DNA of 45,766 nucleotides from an uncultured bacterium (GCA_903920455.1 CAIXLY010000042.1:1-45766); one strand, 5' to 3'. Shown: positions 17,311 to 25,891, counted from the stretch's first letter. The notes: generated from the letters alone by a model not told the origin. A program made the numbers and translations.

Positions 17311-19287
17311 CTATTTCAAATACGTATTAAACCAATCGATGTATCGATTAAAACGATGAACAACATAGCTCGGAACCTTCAAGCCATGATGTTGATTGGG
17401 ATAGATTACCAACTCTGTTGGCACGCCAAGTGTTCTGAGTGCTTGATACATTTGCTCTGCCCCAGCAACAGGTACATTAAAATCCTTTTCACTTGCCATA
17501 AATAATGTTGGGGTTTTTATTTGATCTGCCTTGAAGAACGGAAAGGAGAGGTCCATCCACTTTTTTGAATTCTTCCAAGGCACACCAAGCTCCTCATTAT
17601 ATTGTTTCGCATATTGATCTGTACCATAAATGGATAATTGAAGCGATGAGCCAGCCCCAGATGCAGCTGCCTTGAATCTGCTGGTGGTGGCAATCATATA
17701 GTTGGTGAGTATGCCCCCATAGCTCCAGCCGCCAATACCCAACTTATCCGGATCGGCAATGCCCACCTTAATCAGGTAATTTGCAGCCCCTAGAAGATCC
17801 TGTATTTCCTTGTTCCCCCAGTCTGCATAAATAGCTTTACAAAAATCATGCCCACGTCCGCTACTGCCCCGATAGTTTACAGCTGCAACCGCAAACCCTG
17901 ATCCAGCAAGGATTTCATGAGATTGATCATATGAATAGTCATTCTGCGCAACTGGGCCGCCATGAACAAATAATATGAGTGGCAATTTCTTTGATGCAGA
18001 ATCAGGCAAATAAATAATGCCAGATACAAGTGTGCCATCATCTGAAAACGACTGAAATCCTTTTTTGTAAATTGGCTTCAGACCAGTGAACACATCCTGC
18101 TGGGTGTTTGTGGTCCTATCAAAGCCCTTGCCATTGTATACATAAATTTCATTCGGAGTATTCATATCACTGTAGAGTGCAATAAGTTGACCCTTGCCAT
18201 TGATATGAATCCCACTATATACCCCTTCATCGTCAGTAACTGCTTTGTGTGATAAGGATTCGATATCAAAAGAAATAACATTGCGTTTTCTGTCATCTTC
18301 AACCAATGCATAGATGTGCTTGCTATCACCATCCCAAACATAATCTTCAACAGATCTGTCTAAGGATGAAGATACCAATGTTGATGCGCCTGTCTTTATG
18401 TTATAAACTGCCAAGATGGATTGGTCATACATGCTATAATTCGTTGCAGAAGAAGATTGAACATAGGCGATATGGGTTCCGTCCGGACTAAATTCCGCTG
18501 AATAATTAGAACCCTTGAATGAAGTGAGCTGGAGCGGTTTGCCAATTTGGTTTAAGCTGAGCAAAAAAATATCGGTGTTTGAATTCCTGTCAGGATCAGC
18601 AGTGGTATTGCTAACATACAATACTGAGCTGCCATCAGGACTAAACCTTGCTCCAGTCTCATTGCTATTCCCCTTGGTAAGTGTATCAATTTTTTTTGAT
18701 GCAAGATCAATTACATACAGGTGGGTTTTTCTGTTGTCTAAATACCCTTCATAATCCTGTTTGAACTGAAAACGATTGATTTCATAGGGCTTCCTAACTT
18801 TTGTTTTGGAAGTATCAGCAAAGTTTTGGTCGCGTACCACCAACAATATCTTCTTCCCATCGAATCGCCAGGTATAAGATTGAATATCCCCGTTGATATG
18901 CGTCAATTGAATTGGCTCTCCTCCACGGCGATCCATGAGAAAAATCTGATCAGTCTCTTCTTCTTTTTTTGAAGGGCCAACAAATGAAATATATTTTCCA
19001 TCAGGGCTCCAATCATGCGCATTAACACCAAGGGTTTGCTCAGTGAGGGTTATGGTTTCCTTTCCATCACGGCTGACCATGAACAACTTGCTCTGCTCTT
19101 TATCTTTAACGGAATCCGCATAGCTCATTTCGTAAATAATCCAATTGCCTTCGGGGGAAATTTTTGCCTTGGAAACATTTTTCATCCTATACACATCAGC
19201 TGGCTGAATCTGACGGGGTGATGAGGTCTGAGAAAATGCAGAGTGAACAAGAAATACTAAAAGCAAAAGATACCCGTGATTTTTCAT
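17311..19287 (-). CDS. Secreted S9 family prolyl-oligopeptidase-type peptidase
   Basis: The 658-residue protein has a signal peptide (MKNHGYLLLLVFLVHSAFSQ), an N-terminal beta-propeller of TolB-like blades (SPDGKYISFVGPS, SPDGSSVLYVSN, SPDGTHIAYVQSS), and a C-terminal alpha/beta hydrolase domain from about residue 430. The catalytic triad is S522 in GGWSYGG, D602 in ASEKDFN and H634 in QHHG. This arrangement is that of acylaminoacyl-peptidase/dipeptidyl-peptidase-like S9C enzymes that clip peptides in the periplasm. It reads in the same direction as gcvT, 68 nt upstream of it, but gcvT has its own promoter. Confidence 0.93.
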   Translation of the reverse strand: MKNHGYLLLLVFLVHSAFSQTSSPRQIQPADVYRMKNVSKAKISPEGNWIIYEMSYADSVKDKEQSKLFMVSRDGKETITLTEQTLGVNAHDWSPDGKYISFVGPSKKEEETDQIFLMDRRGGEPIQLTHINGDIQSYTWRFDGKKILLVVRDQNFADTSKTKVRKPYEINRFQFKQDYEGYLDNRKTHLYVIDLASKKIDTLTKGNSNETGARFSPDGSSVLYVSNTTADPDRNSNTDIFLLSLNQIGKPLQLTSFKGSNYSAEFSPDGTHIAYVQSSSATNYSMYDQSILAVYNIKTGASTLVSSSLDRSVEDYVWDGDSKHIYALVEDDRKRNVISFDIESLSHKAVTDDEGVYSGIHINGKGQLIALYSDMNTPNEIYVYNGKGFDRTTNTQQDVFTGLKPIYKKGFQSFSDDGTLVSGIIYLPDSASKKLPLILFVHGGPVAQNDYSYDQSHEILAGSGFAVAAVNYRGSSGRGHDFCKAIYADWGNKEIQDLLGAANYLIKVGIADPDKLGIGGWSYGGILTNYMIATTSRFKAAASGAGSSLQLSIYGTDQYAKQYNEELGVPWKNSKKWMDLSFPFFKADQIKTPTLFMASEKDFNVPVAGAEQMYQALRTLGVPTELVIYPNQHHGLKVPSYVVHRFNRYIDWFNTYLK

Positions 19288-19364
19288 GACAAGTTATTGA
19301 GAGTGATGATAAGAAGCTGAACTACTTAATACAAATTAACCCAAATCGTTCACTAAACCCGACA

Positions 19365-19394
19365 TAAAAAATCCCGGATCACTAGACCCGGGAT
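19365..19394 (-). terminator. Intrinsic terminator of the pspC-like gene
   Basis: On the minus strand, ATCCCGG (19394-19388) pairs with CCGGGAT (19377-19371) across a 10-nt loop and is followed by a run of six T (19370-19365). It lies about 30 nt after the stop of the PspC-domain gene. Confidence 0.85.
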
Positions 19395-19425
19395 AATACG
19401 TGTATTACGATAAAAACTTTTTAAA

Positions 19426-21540
19426 TTAAGATGTCCTCAGCGGTTGTACAAGCAAGGAAACAATCGGTTTGCTTTGAATTTTTACGTTGATGCTTGTATC
19501 CCCGTCTTTAATATTCAATTCAAAGTTTTCGAGTTCCATTTTTTCGTTTTTTAGCTCTTTGCGTATCCCTTCTTCAAGTTTTTCAATCATGTCATCCGAT
19601 TCCTCCTGGTCTGGGTACTTTTTTTCAATTCCCCCTTCCTTCATGATATACCAAACACCTGGTCTCCAAAAATAATCAACATCAACTTCATCATCACTGC
19701 TGATTACAAGGCCTCTAACCCCTCCTTTGATAGAAAACCAACTTAACCGATCTGCTTTTTCATCTATATATATTTCACGTCCTACAGGTACTTCAATTTG
19801 AACAATAACCTGCTGATTCCTAAACTTGGTTTTGGTGGTAATCGGAAACGACATGGGAAATGTTAACACGCTATCGGTCTGAGAAACCGGAATAGAAATC
19901 TGTTCAGCTGCTTTTTCTGCATCAACTGTTGATGATGCTCTTGCTCGCCTGATGATTGTAACGTGAAAACTATCATCTCTGCTTCTGATGATCTTTGGTT
20001 TAATATTGCTAATGAGCATGCTGTCCTCCTTGGATGAAAGCCTAATTCCTCCAGTTGGGAAATCCACATCTTCATCATCAGTTTCACTAAACCTTAATGG
20101 ATAATATTTTCCTTCTACTGACTTAAAATTTATTTTAAGTCTGCCCCCTGTAGGCTGTACTATTGTCATCTCATTTCTTACTGAGCCCATTCGGCTAAAT
20201 TCTTTGGAAATAGTTGTGAAGAAAAGAATTAAGGATGCGCAGCCCGCCAACCACAAAATCAAAAGGGAATATCTGAGATATAGATTCTTGGATTTCCTTC
20301 CAATGATTTTACGAACAAGAGTAATGGCAAGCCCAACTACAGGAACAGCGAGGAAAAATAAGAAAATACCCCAGCCATACAATTCTACCTCATGACCATT
20401 AGCGGCAAAATTTTTCAGTGGCATTAAGGCAATGCCGGCAGTCATAAATGCAAACAATGAAACAATGAGTGCGATTGCAATGACACTAAGCACGAAGAAT
20501 ATAAAAACCTTGAAAACGGCAACAATAACTCTTCCTAGTGTACTGCCTCCACTTTTAATTGCTGGGCTTGCTTCCTTTGAAAAGCGCGTTGCTGCTTCTT
20601 TTACCTCTTGACTAAATTCAGTTGCTTTGTTTGATGCGGTTTTTTTCCAGTTTTCTGAATGAGCTGAAATATTTTTTTTTACATCATTCAAGTCGTCCTG
20701 AACCTTATTTTTTATTGATTCAAGGTCAACACGCTCTCCACTCATTTCAAGTTTTTCAGACGCTGTTACTGCCTTAGGAACAACAGCCCAAAGTATTATA
20801 TAAATGAAAAACATGGTTCCAGAAAAAGATGCCGCCAAAGGAAAAAATAAAAGTTTGAACGGTATTTCAAATATCCCCATCAACAAAGGCAAGGCAAAAA
20901 TCAAACGAGGTATCCACACTGCTATATTAAAATATTTGGCGATACCACTACATACACCGCCCAATACTTTCTGTTCGGCATTCCGATATAACTTACGTGC
21001 AATAGCCGAACCAATCATTTCCTTGGAGGGAAGAATTGCCCAAAGTATTACATACAGTAAAAATCCTGTGCCAAATGATCCAACAGTGAGCACTGCAAAA
21101 AGCACCCTTACTATGGTGGTATCAATTCTAAAATAATTGGCTAGGCCGCTACACACGCCACCAAGCAATTTATCATTTGCGTTTCTGTATAAAGACCCTC
21201 TGGGTTCAACTGTATTCGACCCAGACTTTTGTTCTTGCTGTGATGAATAAACAGATGGTTCATCATCTATCATCACTTCGTCAAATTGCTCTGGTCTACC
21301 AATGCTTGCAATGATATTCAGAACATGTTGCTCCGCGATAAAAGGCGAATCGCCTGTTTTCAGCTTTTCGCTGAATAATTCTGCAATTCGATTTTCAATG
21401 TCATTTATTATTTCTTCTTTGCCTTCTTCATTGGCAAAATGAGCGCGCAGACTTTCTACATATTTTTTCAATTCTTCATAAGCGGGCTCCTCGATAGGAA
21501 TCACTCGGCCTTGGAAATTGATGTTGATGACCTTATTCAT
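19426..21540 (-). CDS. PspC-domain envelope protein with two PspC modules
   Basis: The 704-residue membrane protein begins with a cytoplasmic segment (MNKVININFQGRVIPIEE) common in Bacteroidota PspC proteins. Two PspC modules follow: LYRNANDKLLGGVCSGLANYF at about 117 and LYRNAEQKVLGGVCSGIAKYF at about 183, each with paired transmembrane helices. A coiled, charged stretch (about 270-330), three more helices (about 340-440) and a large beta-rich C-terminal domain complete it. PspC proteins belong to phage-shock/envelope-stress responses. The gene starts 59 nt after the PadR gene and is almost certainly under its control. The exact signal it senses is unknown. Confidence 0.9.
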   Translation of the reverse strand: MNKVININFQGRVIPIEEPAYEELKKYVESLRAHFANEEGKEEIINDIENRIAELFSEKLKTGDSPFIAEQHVLNIIASIGRPEQFDEVMIDDEPSVYSSQQEQKSGSNTVEPRGSLYRNANDKLLGGVCSGLANYFRIDTTIVRVLFAVLTVGSFGTGFLLYVILWAILPSKEMIGSAIARKLYRNAEQKVLGGVCSGIAKYFNIAVWIPRLIFALPLLMGIFEIPFKLLFFPLAASFSGTMFFIYIILWAVVPKAVTASEKLEMSGERVDLESIKNKVQDDLNDVKKNISAHSENWKKTASNKATEFSQEVKEAATRFSKEASPAIKSGGSTLGRVIVAVFKVFIFFVLSVIAIALIVSLFAFMTAGIALMPLKNFAANGHEVELYGWGIFLFFLAVPVVGLAITLVRKIIGRKSKNLYLRYSLLILWLAGCASLILFFTTISKEFSRMGSVRNEMTIVQPTGGRLKINFKSVEGKYYPLRFSETDDEDVDFPTGGIRLSSKEDSMLISNIKPKIIRSRDDSFHVTIIRRARASSTVDAEKAAEQISIPVSQTDSVLTFPMSFPITTKTKFRNQQVIVQIEVPVGREIYIDEKADRLSWFSIKGGVRGLVISSDDEVDVDYFWRPGVWYIMKEGGIEKKYPDQEESDDMIEKLEEGIRKELKNEKMELENFELNIKDGDTSINVKIQSKPIVSLLVQPLRTS

Positions 21541-21599
21541 AATTTAAACTTTAAAAGTTAAACGGTAGTGATTAGACGACAGATGTCAGTTATCAGTAT

Positions 21600-22046
21600 C
21601 TATTGTAATTGTTTATCATGTTCAGGATCTGCTGCATCATACCCGGTCTCCTCTTCTCTTGCATTTCCACCCTCGTCCCTTGTATTCCCCCCCTCGTCCC
21701 CTGTCCCTTGTCCCTCGTCCCTTGTATTTATCACTCTCTCCACTCCATCCGCCATACTCCTCCAGGTTTGCTCAAGGTCTTTATAGAAAGAAGCCCCTTT
21801 TTCTGTAAGAGAAAAGTATTTGCGTGGCGGCCCCCCTGAGCTTTCAACCCAGCGGTAAGACAATAGATCTGCATTTTTCAATCTGGTAAGTAGGGGATAT
21901 AAGGTGCCCTCAAGGATATTGAGCTTCGCCTTTTTCATCTCTTCAATAATATCACTTGGGTAAGCCTCACCACGCTGAATGACAGACAGGATGCAGAATT
22001 CAAGCACCCCTTTTCGCATCTGGCTCTGTGTATTTTCTATATTCAT
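21600..22046 (-). CDS. PadR-family transcriptional regulator with repeat-encoded tail
   Basis: Residues 1-105 form a PadR winged helix: MRKGVLEFCILSVIQRGEAYPSDIIEEMKKAKLNILEGTLYPLLTRLKNADLL, then GGPPRKYFSLTEKG and one C-terminal helix. Residues 107-140 are unlike any PadR and are encoded by a purine-rich DNA repeat (NTRDEGQGTGDEGG, NTRDEGG). The PadR domain itself is complete, so the regulator is probably functional. It sits directly before the PspC gene, a common pairing in Bacteroidota, and palindromes over its own promoter suggest autoregulation. Confidence 0.93.
   Translation of the reverse strand: MNIENTQSQMRKGVLEFCILSVIQRGEAYPSDIIEEMKKAKLNILEGTLYPLLTRLKNADLLSYRWVESSGGPPRKYFSLTEKGASFYKDLEQTWRSMADGVERVINTRDEGQGTGDEGGNTRDEGGNAREEETGYDAADPEHDKQLQ
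21627..21728. repeat. Purine-rich repeat inside padR
   Basis: On the minus strand this is a purine-rich array of GGGACAAGGGACGAGGG-like units. A 17-nt unit (AATACAAGGGACGAGGG on the minus strand) occurs twice exactly, at 21670-21686 and 21712-21728. A 25-nt block at 21691-21715 matches 23073-23097 inside pcrA at 24 of 25 positions. The repeat encodes the Gly/Asp/Glu-rich tail of PadR. Confidence 0.85.
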
Positions 22047-22083
22047 ATACCTGTTTTTGAATGCTAGGAATCAAATTACAGTA

Positions 22084-22122
22084 CAAATATAGGAGAATTA
22101 TAGTACTATGCAATAAATAGTA
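22084..22122 (-). promoter_or_regulatory. padR promoter with overlapping palindromic operator
   Basis: On the minus strand, TTG (22113-22111), a 19-nt spacer and TATATTTG (22091-22084) are an exact Bacteroidota promoter. Over the -33 box lies the inverted repeat TACTAT (22104-22109), 7 nt, ATAGTA (22117-22122), and a second overlapping palindrome ATAGTACTAT (22100-22109). PadR proteins commonly bind such sites in their own promoters. The leader from the -7 box to the ATG is 37 nt. Confidence 0.65.
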
Positions 22123-22148
22123 GTGTTTATTTTAGAGTAGCGCGGGGA

Positions 22149-22283
22149 GGTTGAGAGAAGTTTAGGGAAGTTTAGTTAATTGATATTAAGGTGATTTATT
22201 TCGTGAAGTATTGCTTTCTAGACCATTAACATTGAACTCTAAACACCTAAACGAATAAGCTTCTCTCAACCTCCCTCAACCTC
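22149..22283. repeat. Inverted repeat built from 10-nt units (copy 2)
   Basis: The left arm (22149-22175) reads GGTTGAGAGA, AGTTTAGGGA, AGTTTAG. The right arm (22259-22283) is the complementary series (AGCTTCTCTCAACC, TCCCTCAACCTC). The arms flank about 83 nt of unique sequence. The unit is the same as at 8441-8523. The repeat begins 3 nt beyond the pcrA stop codon, so it probably ends pcrA transcription, and it separates pcrA from the padR promoter. Confidence 0.75.
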
Positions 22284-22285
22284 TT

Positions 22286-24808
22286 TTATACTATTCTCAG
22301 CTTCGCATAATTAAGCATGATTTTCTTCTCTCCATTGAGATCAAATTTTATCGTAGCAATGGGATTGTGTGCAGCTCCTTCCATTTTTAGTACCTCTCCG
22401 AAGCCGAATTTCTGATGTTCTACCTTTTGTCCGGCTTGTAGATCTGAGGTATCGCTTGGTGCAAAATCGGGAGAAGGCAGATGAACCACTGGCTTATTTA
22501 AAGCTGCAGGTGTGGTAACGGGCAAATAGCCGGGGCGTTCTGGAGTCTTTTTCGCAGCAGCCGATGGCGTCTTTTGTCCATATTGAGGTTGGCCGGATGA
22601 GCCCCATCCACGCATCCTTTCAGATGCCGATGTGGCTTGCTGATTTCTGAAACCGCCCCCAGCATAGGAACGATCAAGATGTATTTCTGGCAACTCATTA
22701 AGAAATCGACTTGGGTCATTCTGTACTACCTGACCAAATTTATACCTGGTGTTGGCATAGCTAATCCAAAGCTTGTGCTTTGCTCTTGTAATCACTACAT
22801 AAAATAACCTTCTTTCTTCTTCTAGCTCTTCTCGGGTATTTATGCTCATGGCATTGGGGAACAACATCTCTTCCAAGCCAACTGCAAAAACACAGGAAAA
22901 TTCCAATCCTTTTGCAGCATGTATCGTCATCATTTTAACCGTATCAGCATGCTCATCTTTTTGATCAGAATCTGTGAGCAGGGTGATCTGTTGCAAATAG
23001 GTACCAAGCAATAAATCTTCTCTTAAAGGCCTGTCCGGGATCGGCTCCTGCATTTCATCTACTCCGGCTGCTCCCTCGTCCCCTGCCCCTTGTCCCTTGT
23101 CTCCAGACGCTTCGGTCTGGATCTCCGATGCTCTCTCTCGCTGCGCTCGCTCAGCATCTCCGACCTCGTACCCTGTATCCCCCTCCATCACAACACCATC
23201 TTCATCTATTTGAGAACGATTCTGTTTGTCATCAACCCATTCTTTGATTGAGTTCAATAATTCTTGTACGTTCTCATAGCGCTGAACACCTTCAGTGCTT
23301 TTATCATTGAACAATTCTTTGACCAACCCCGTCTGCTTGCCTACATGAAAAGCAACATCATATGCATTGCCCTTAGTTAACATGCTGGCAAAGCTTTTGA
23401 TCATCAACACAAAATTTTCAATGGCCTCCAGTGTACCGGCTTTAAAACCAAATTCAGTTGCCCTGGTTAACACCTCCCATAAGCTGATGTTTTGTTCGTT
23501 TGCAGCAAGAATAAGTTTGTCTAAGGATGTTTTTCCAATGCCACGAACAGGATAATTGATAATACGTTTCAGTGCTTCTTCATCGCGTGGGTTAACAATC
23601 ATCCTGAGATAAGCGATATAATCTTTTACTTCTTTGCGTTGATAAAAGCTAATGCCGCCAAAAATGGTATAAGGAATATTCATTCTTCTCAAGGATTCCT
23701 CAAATGCACGGCTCTGGGCGTTTGTTCTGTATAAGATGGCAAAATCCTTATTGAAAAAATGATTCCTGAGTTTTTGTTCCTGAATGGTGTCTGCTATAAA
23801 TTTCCCTTCGTCATTATCAGTCATTGTTCTCACCAACCTAATCTTCTCACCATCTCCATTTTCCGTCCACAACTCCTTAGGAATTTGGCCCTTGTTATTT
23901 CCAATCACTTCATTGGCTACATTGAGTATTTGTTTAGTGCTGCGGTAATTCTGCTCCAGCTTAACAACCTTTACATCTTCATAATCTTTTCTGAACAACA
24001 GAATATTTTCAATGGTAGCACCACGGAAAGAATAAATAGATTGTGCATCATCGCCAACAACGCAAATGTTTTCGTGGGCAGCTCCCAATAATTTGATGAT
24101 TTCGTATTGCGCAGGATTTGTATCCTGATACTCATCAATCATGATGTAGTTGAACTTATGCTGATACTTGTGCAGGGCATCAGGATGGTATTTAAGGATG
24201 AGATAAAACTGCAAAAGCAAATCATCAAAATCCATTGCCCCATTCTTAAAACATCTTTTTGCATATGCGCTATAAATCTGCGCAATGGCAGGCCTATTGG
24301 CGCGCGTATCTTCTTGCTGCAATCCAAAATCATTGGCATACTCCTCAGCCGTTACCAATGCATTTTTAGCTGATGAAATCCTATTGTATACCGTTGATGG
24401 CTTATAAATTTTATCGTCGAGATGGAGTTCATTGATCACCGTCTTTAATACACTCTTGGCATCATCAGTATCATAGATGGTAAAACTTGCAGGATATCCG
24501 ATCTTCTGTGCTTCTGCACGAAGAATTCTCGCAAATACAGAGTGAAAGGTCCCAATATAAAGATTGCCTGCTTCCCTGTTGTCAAGCATCCTCTCCACCC
24601 GCTCTTTCATTTCACGGGCGGCCTTGTTCGTAAACGTGAGTGCAAGTATCCTGAATGAATCCACTCCATTGGCCATCAGATGCGCAATGCGGGTGGTAAG
24701 CACCTTCGTTTTTCCACTTCCTGCCCCTGCAATAATCATGATTGGCCCATCCAAGTGCATCACGGCTTCCCTCTGTTGTGGGTTCAGCTCATCCAGGTAA
24801 TTATTCAT
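22286..24808 (-). CDS. pcrA: UvrD/PcrA-type DNA helicase with repeat-derived insertion
   Basis: The 840-residue superfamily 1A 3'-5' helicase acts in nucleotide excision repair and in removing protein from DNA. Motifs in order: NPQQREAV, Walker A GAGSGKT (28-34), GTFHSVFARILR, MIDEYQDTNPAQYEI, GDDAQSIYSFRGA, LEQNYRS, MTIHAAKGLEFSCVF and VVITRAKHKLWIS. The C-terminus (GQKVEHQKFGFGEVLKMEG through YAKLRIV) is the Tudor-like domain of PcrA. Residues about 540-585 (MEGDTGYEVGDAERAQ to GDKGQGAGDEGAAG) are an acidic low-complexity insert between the 2B region and the later motifs, encoded by repeats also found in padR. No motif is interrupted, so activity is likely kept. Confidence 0.95.
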   Translation of the reverse strand: MNNYLDELNPQQREAVMHLDGPIMIIAGAGSGKTKVLTTRIAHLMANGVDSFRILALTFTNKAAREMKERVERMLDNREAGNLYIGTFHSVFARILRAEAQKIGYPASFTIYDTDDAKSVLKTVINELHLDDKIYKPSTVYNRISSAKNALVTAEEYANDFGLQQEDTRANRPAIAQIYSAYAKRCFKNGAMDFDDLLLQFYLILKYHPDALHKYQHKFNYIMIDEYQDTNPAQYEIIKLLGAAHENICVVGDDAQSIYSFRGATIENILLFRKDYEDVKVVKLEQNYRSTKQILNVANEVIGNNKGQIPKELWTENGDGEKIRLVRTMTDNDEGKFIADTIQEQKLRNHFFNKDFAILYRTNAQSRAFEESLRRMNIPYTIFGGISFYQRKEVKDYIAYLRMIVNPRDEEALKRIINYPVRGIGKTSLDKLILAANEQNISLWEVLTRATEFGFKAGTLEAIENFVLMIKSFASMLTKGNAYDVAFHVGKQTGLVKELFNDKSTEGVQRYENVQELLNSIKEWVDDKQNRSQIDEDGVVMEGDTGYEVGDAERAQRERASEIQTEASGDKGQGAGDEGAAGVDEMQEPIPDRPLREDLLLGTYLQQITLLTDSDQKDEHADTVKMMTIHAAKGLEFSCVFAVGLEEMLFPNAMSINTREELEEERRLFYVVITRAKHKLWISYANTRYKFGQVVQNDPSRFLNELPEIHLDRSYAGGGFRNQQATSASERMRGWGSSGQPQYGQKTPSAAAKKTPERPGYLPVTTPAALNKPVVHLPSPDFAPSDTSDLQAGQKVEHQKFGFGEVLKMEGAAHNPIATIKFDLNGEKKIMLNYAKLRIV
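23073..23190. repeat. Composite repeat inserted in frame in pcrA
   Basis: Three parts lie side by side. At 23073-23100 is the purine-rich repeat, 24 of 25 positions identical to padR 21691-21715. At 23103-23120 is a small hairpin (CCAGAC, GCTTCG, GTCTGG). At 23121-23163 is a palindrome whose arms GATGCT (23127-23132) and AGCATC (23153-23158) flank CTCGCTGCGCTCGCTC, with ATCTCCGA repeated at both edges. The look is that of extragenic palindromic elements, but here it is translated. Confidence 0.75.
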
Positions 24809-24968
24809 ATTTGCAAGTTACTATAAATCGCTTGTCTCTTCTCCCGAAAAGAAAAACTGTTAAAATTATGTTTAAGAAGTAGGAGAGGTTAAACCTAATC
24901 AATCCATCAGAGTCTATAGAATAGTTCCGGGTGTATACGCGGCGATTAATAACAAAAAAATATTTAAT

Positions 24969-25844
24969 ATGAAAAAAATGAAATTCTACATGGGGCTTGC
25001 ATCAATCTTGATGATGTTTATACTTGCTTTTTCGGCATGCGACAAGAACAATGTTGATGGTGGATCAAGTCTGGCTCTTTATCTAACCGACGGACCGGGT
25101 GAATTTGAAGCTGTGAATATTGATATTCAAAAAGTGGAAGTAAAAGTTGACAAGCATGAAGAACACAAACACGATGATAATTTTGGTTCGGGTGATGATG
25201 ATAGGGATGATCATTTGAATAGAAGAGATGATTTTGGCGAGTGGATTGATATTGGATTTAGCGCTTCAGTGATTGATGTGCTTGCATTAAGGAATGGCGT
25301 TGAGACCAAACTTGGTGAAGCCAATATTGAAGCTGGTACGGTAAGAAAAATCAGGATCACACTTGGAACAAACAATACAGTTGTGAAAGATGGCGTCACC
25401 CATGATCTCACGCTCATTAGTCCAAATCCTAATGAAAACTACTTCTACATTAAATTGTTCGACAAACATAGAGAAGGTGGAAACAGAAATGGCGTTAAGG
25501 TTTGGGTTGATTTTGACATCGCAAACTCAATCACTGAAACCAATGGTCAGTATTTTTTAAGACCTGTTCTCCGCCCATTCTGCAATGCTAATTTCGGCGC
25601 TATTGCAGGCTCAGTTTCCCCACTGAACGCAGCAGCAATTGTTCGAATCACTGATGGTGAATCTTTTAACTCTGTTGCGCTTCCAAACCCTGAAGGCAGG
25701 TTCATGATTCGTGGATTGGAAGAAGGAACTTATAACCTTAGCTATGAAGGGGCTCCTGGTTACATAACACAAACTGTTTCAAATGTAGTGGTAACAAAAG
25801 GTCAGGTTACAAGAGTAGATGCAGTAACGCTGGTGGTACAATAA
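24969..25844 (+). CDS. DUF4382 lipoprotein with carboxypeptidase-like C-terminal domain
   Basis: The 291-residue product has a lipoprotein signal peptide with lipobox FSAC (Cys24). The DUF4382 domain starts at SLALYLTDGPGEFEAVNIDIQKVEVKV. It is interrupted near residues 58-85 by a His/Asp-rich stretch (DKHEEHKHDDNFGSGDDD, then RDDHLNRRDD) that could bind divalent metal. Residues about 215-290 (GAIAGSVSPLNAAAIVRI, EGRFMIRGLEEGTYNLSYEG) form a carboxypeptidase-regulatory-like beta sandwich. It is probably anchored on the outer membrane or its periplasmic face; function unknown. It is monocistronic, with a strong terminator after it. Confidence 0.88.
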   Translation: MKKMKFYMGLASILMMFILAFSACDKNNVDGGSSLALYLTDGPGEFEAVNIDIQKVEVKVDKHEEHKHDDNFGSGDDDRDDHLNRRDDFGEWIDIGFSASVIDVLALRNGVETKLGEANIEAGTVRKIRITLGTNNTVVKDGVTHDLTLISPNPNENYFYIKLFDKHREGGNRNGVKVWVDFDIANSITETNGQYFLRPVLRPFCNANFGAIAGSVSPLNAAAIVRITDGESFNSVALPNPEGRFMIRGLEEGTYNLSYEGAPGYITQTVSNVVVTKGQVTRVDAVTLVVQ

Positions 25845-25863
25845 ATATTGGGTTTTGGATGTT

Positions 25864-25891
25864 AAAGGCCGTCAATTGACGGCCTTTTTTT
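25864..25891 (+). terminator. Intrinsic terminator after the DUF4382 gene
   Basis: GGCCGTCAATTGACGGCC (25867-25884) is a perfect 18-nt palindrome, flanked by AAA and followed by seven T (25885-25891). It lies 20 nt after the stop. Confidence 0.92.

Noticed and set aside
21574-21598. CAGATGTCAGTTATCAGT-like tract just before the PspC gene as a further repeat family
   Set aside because: Single degenerate copy in the window; cannot be told from chance without a genome search.
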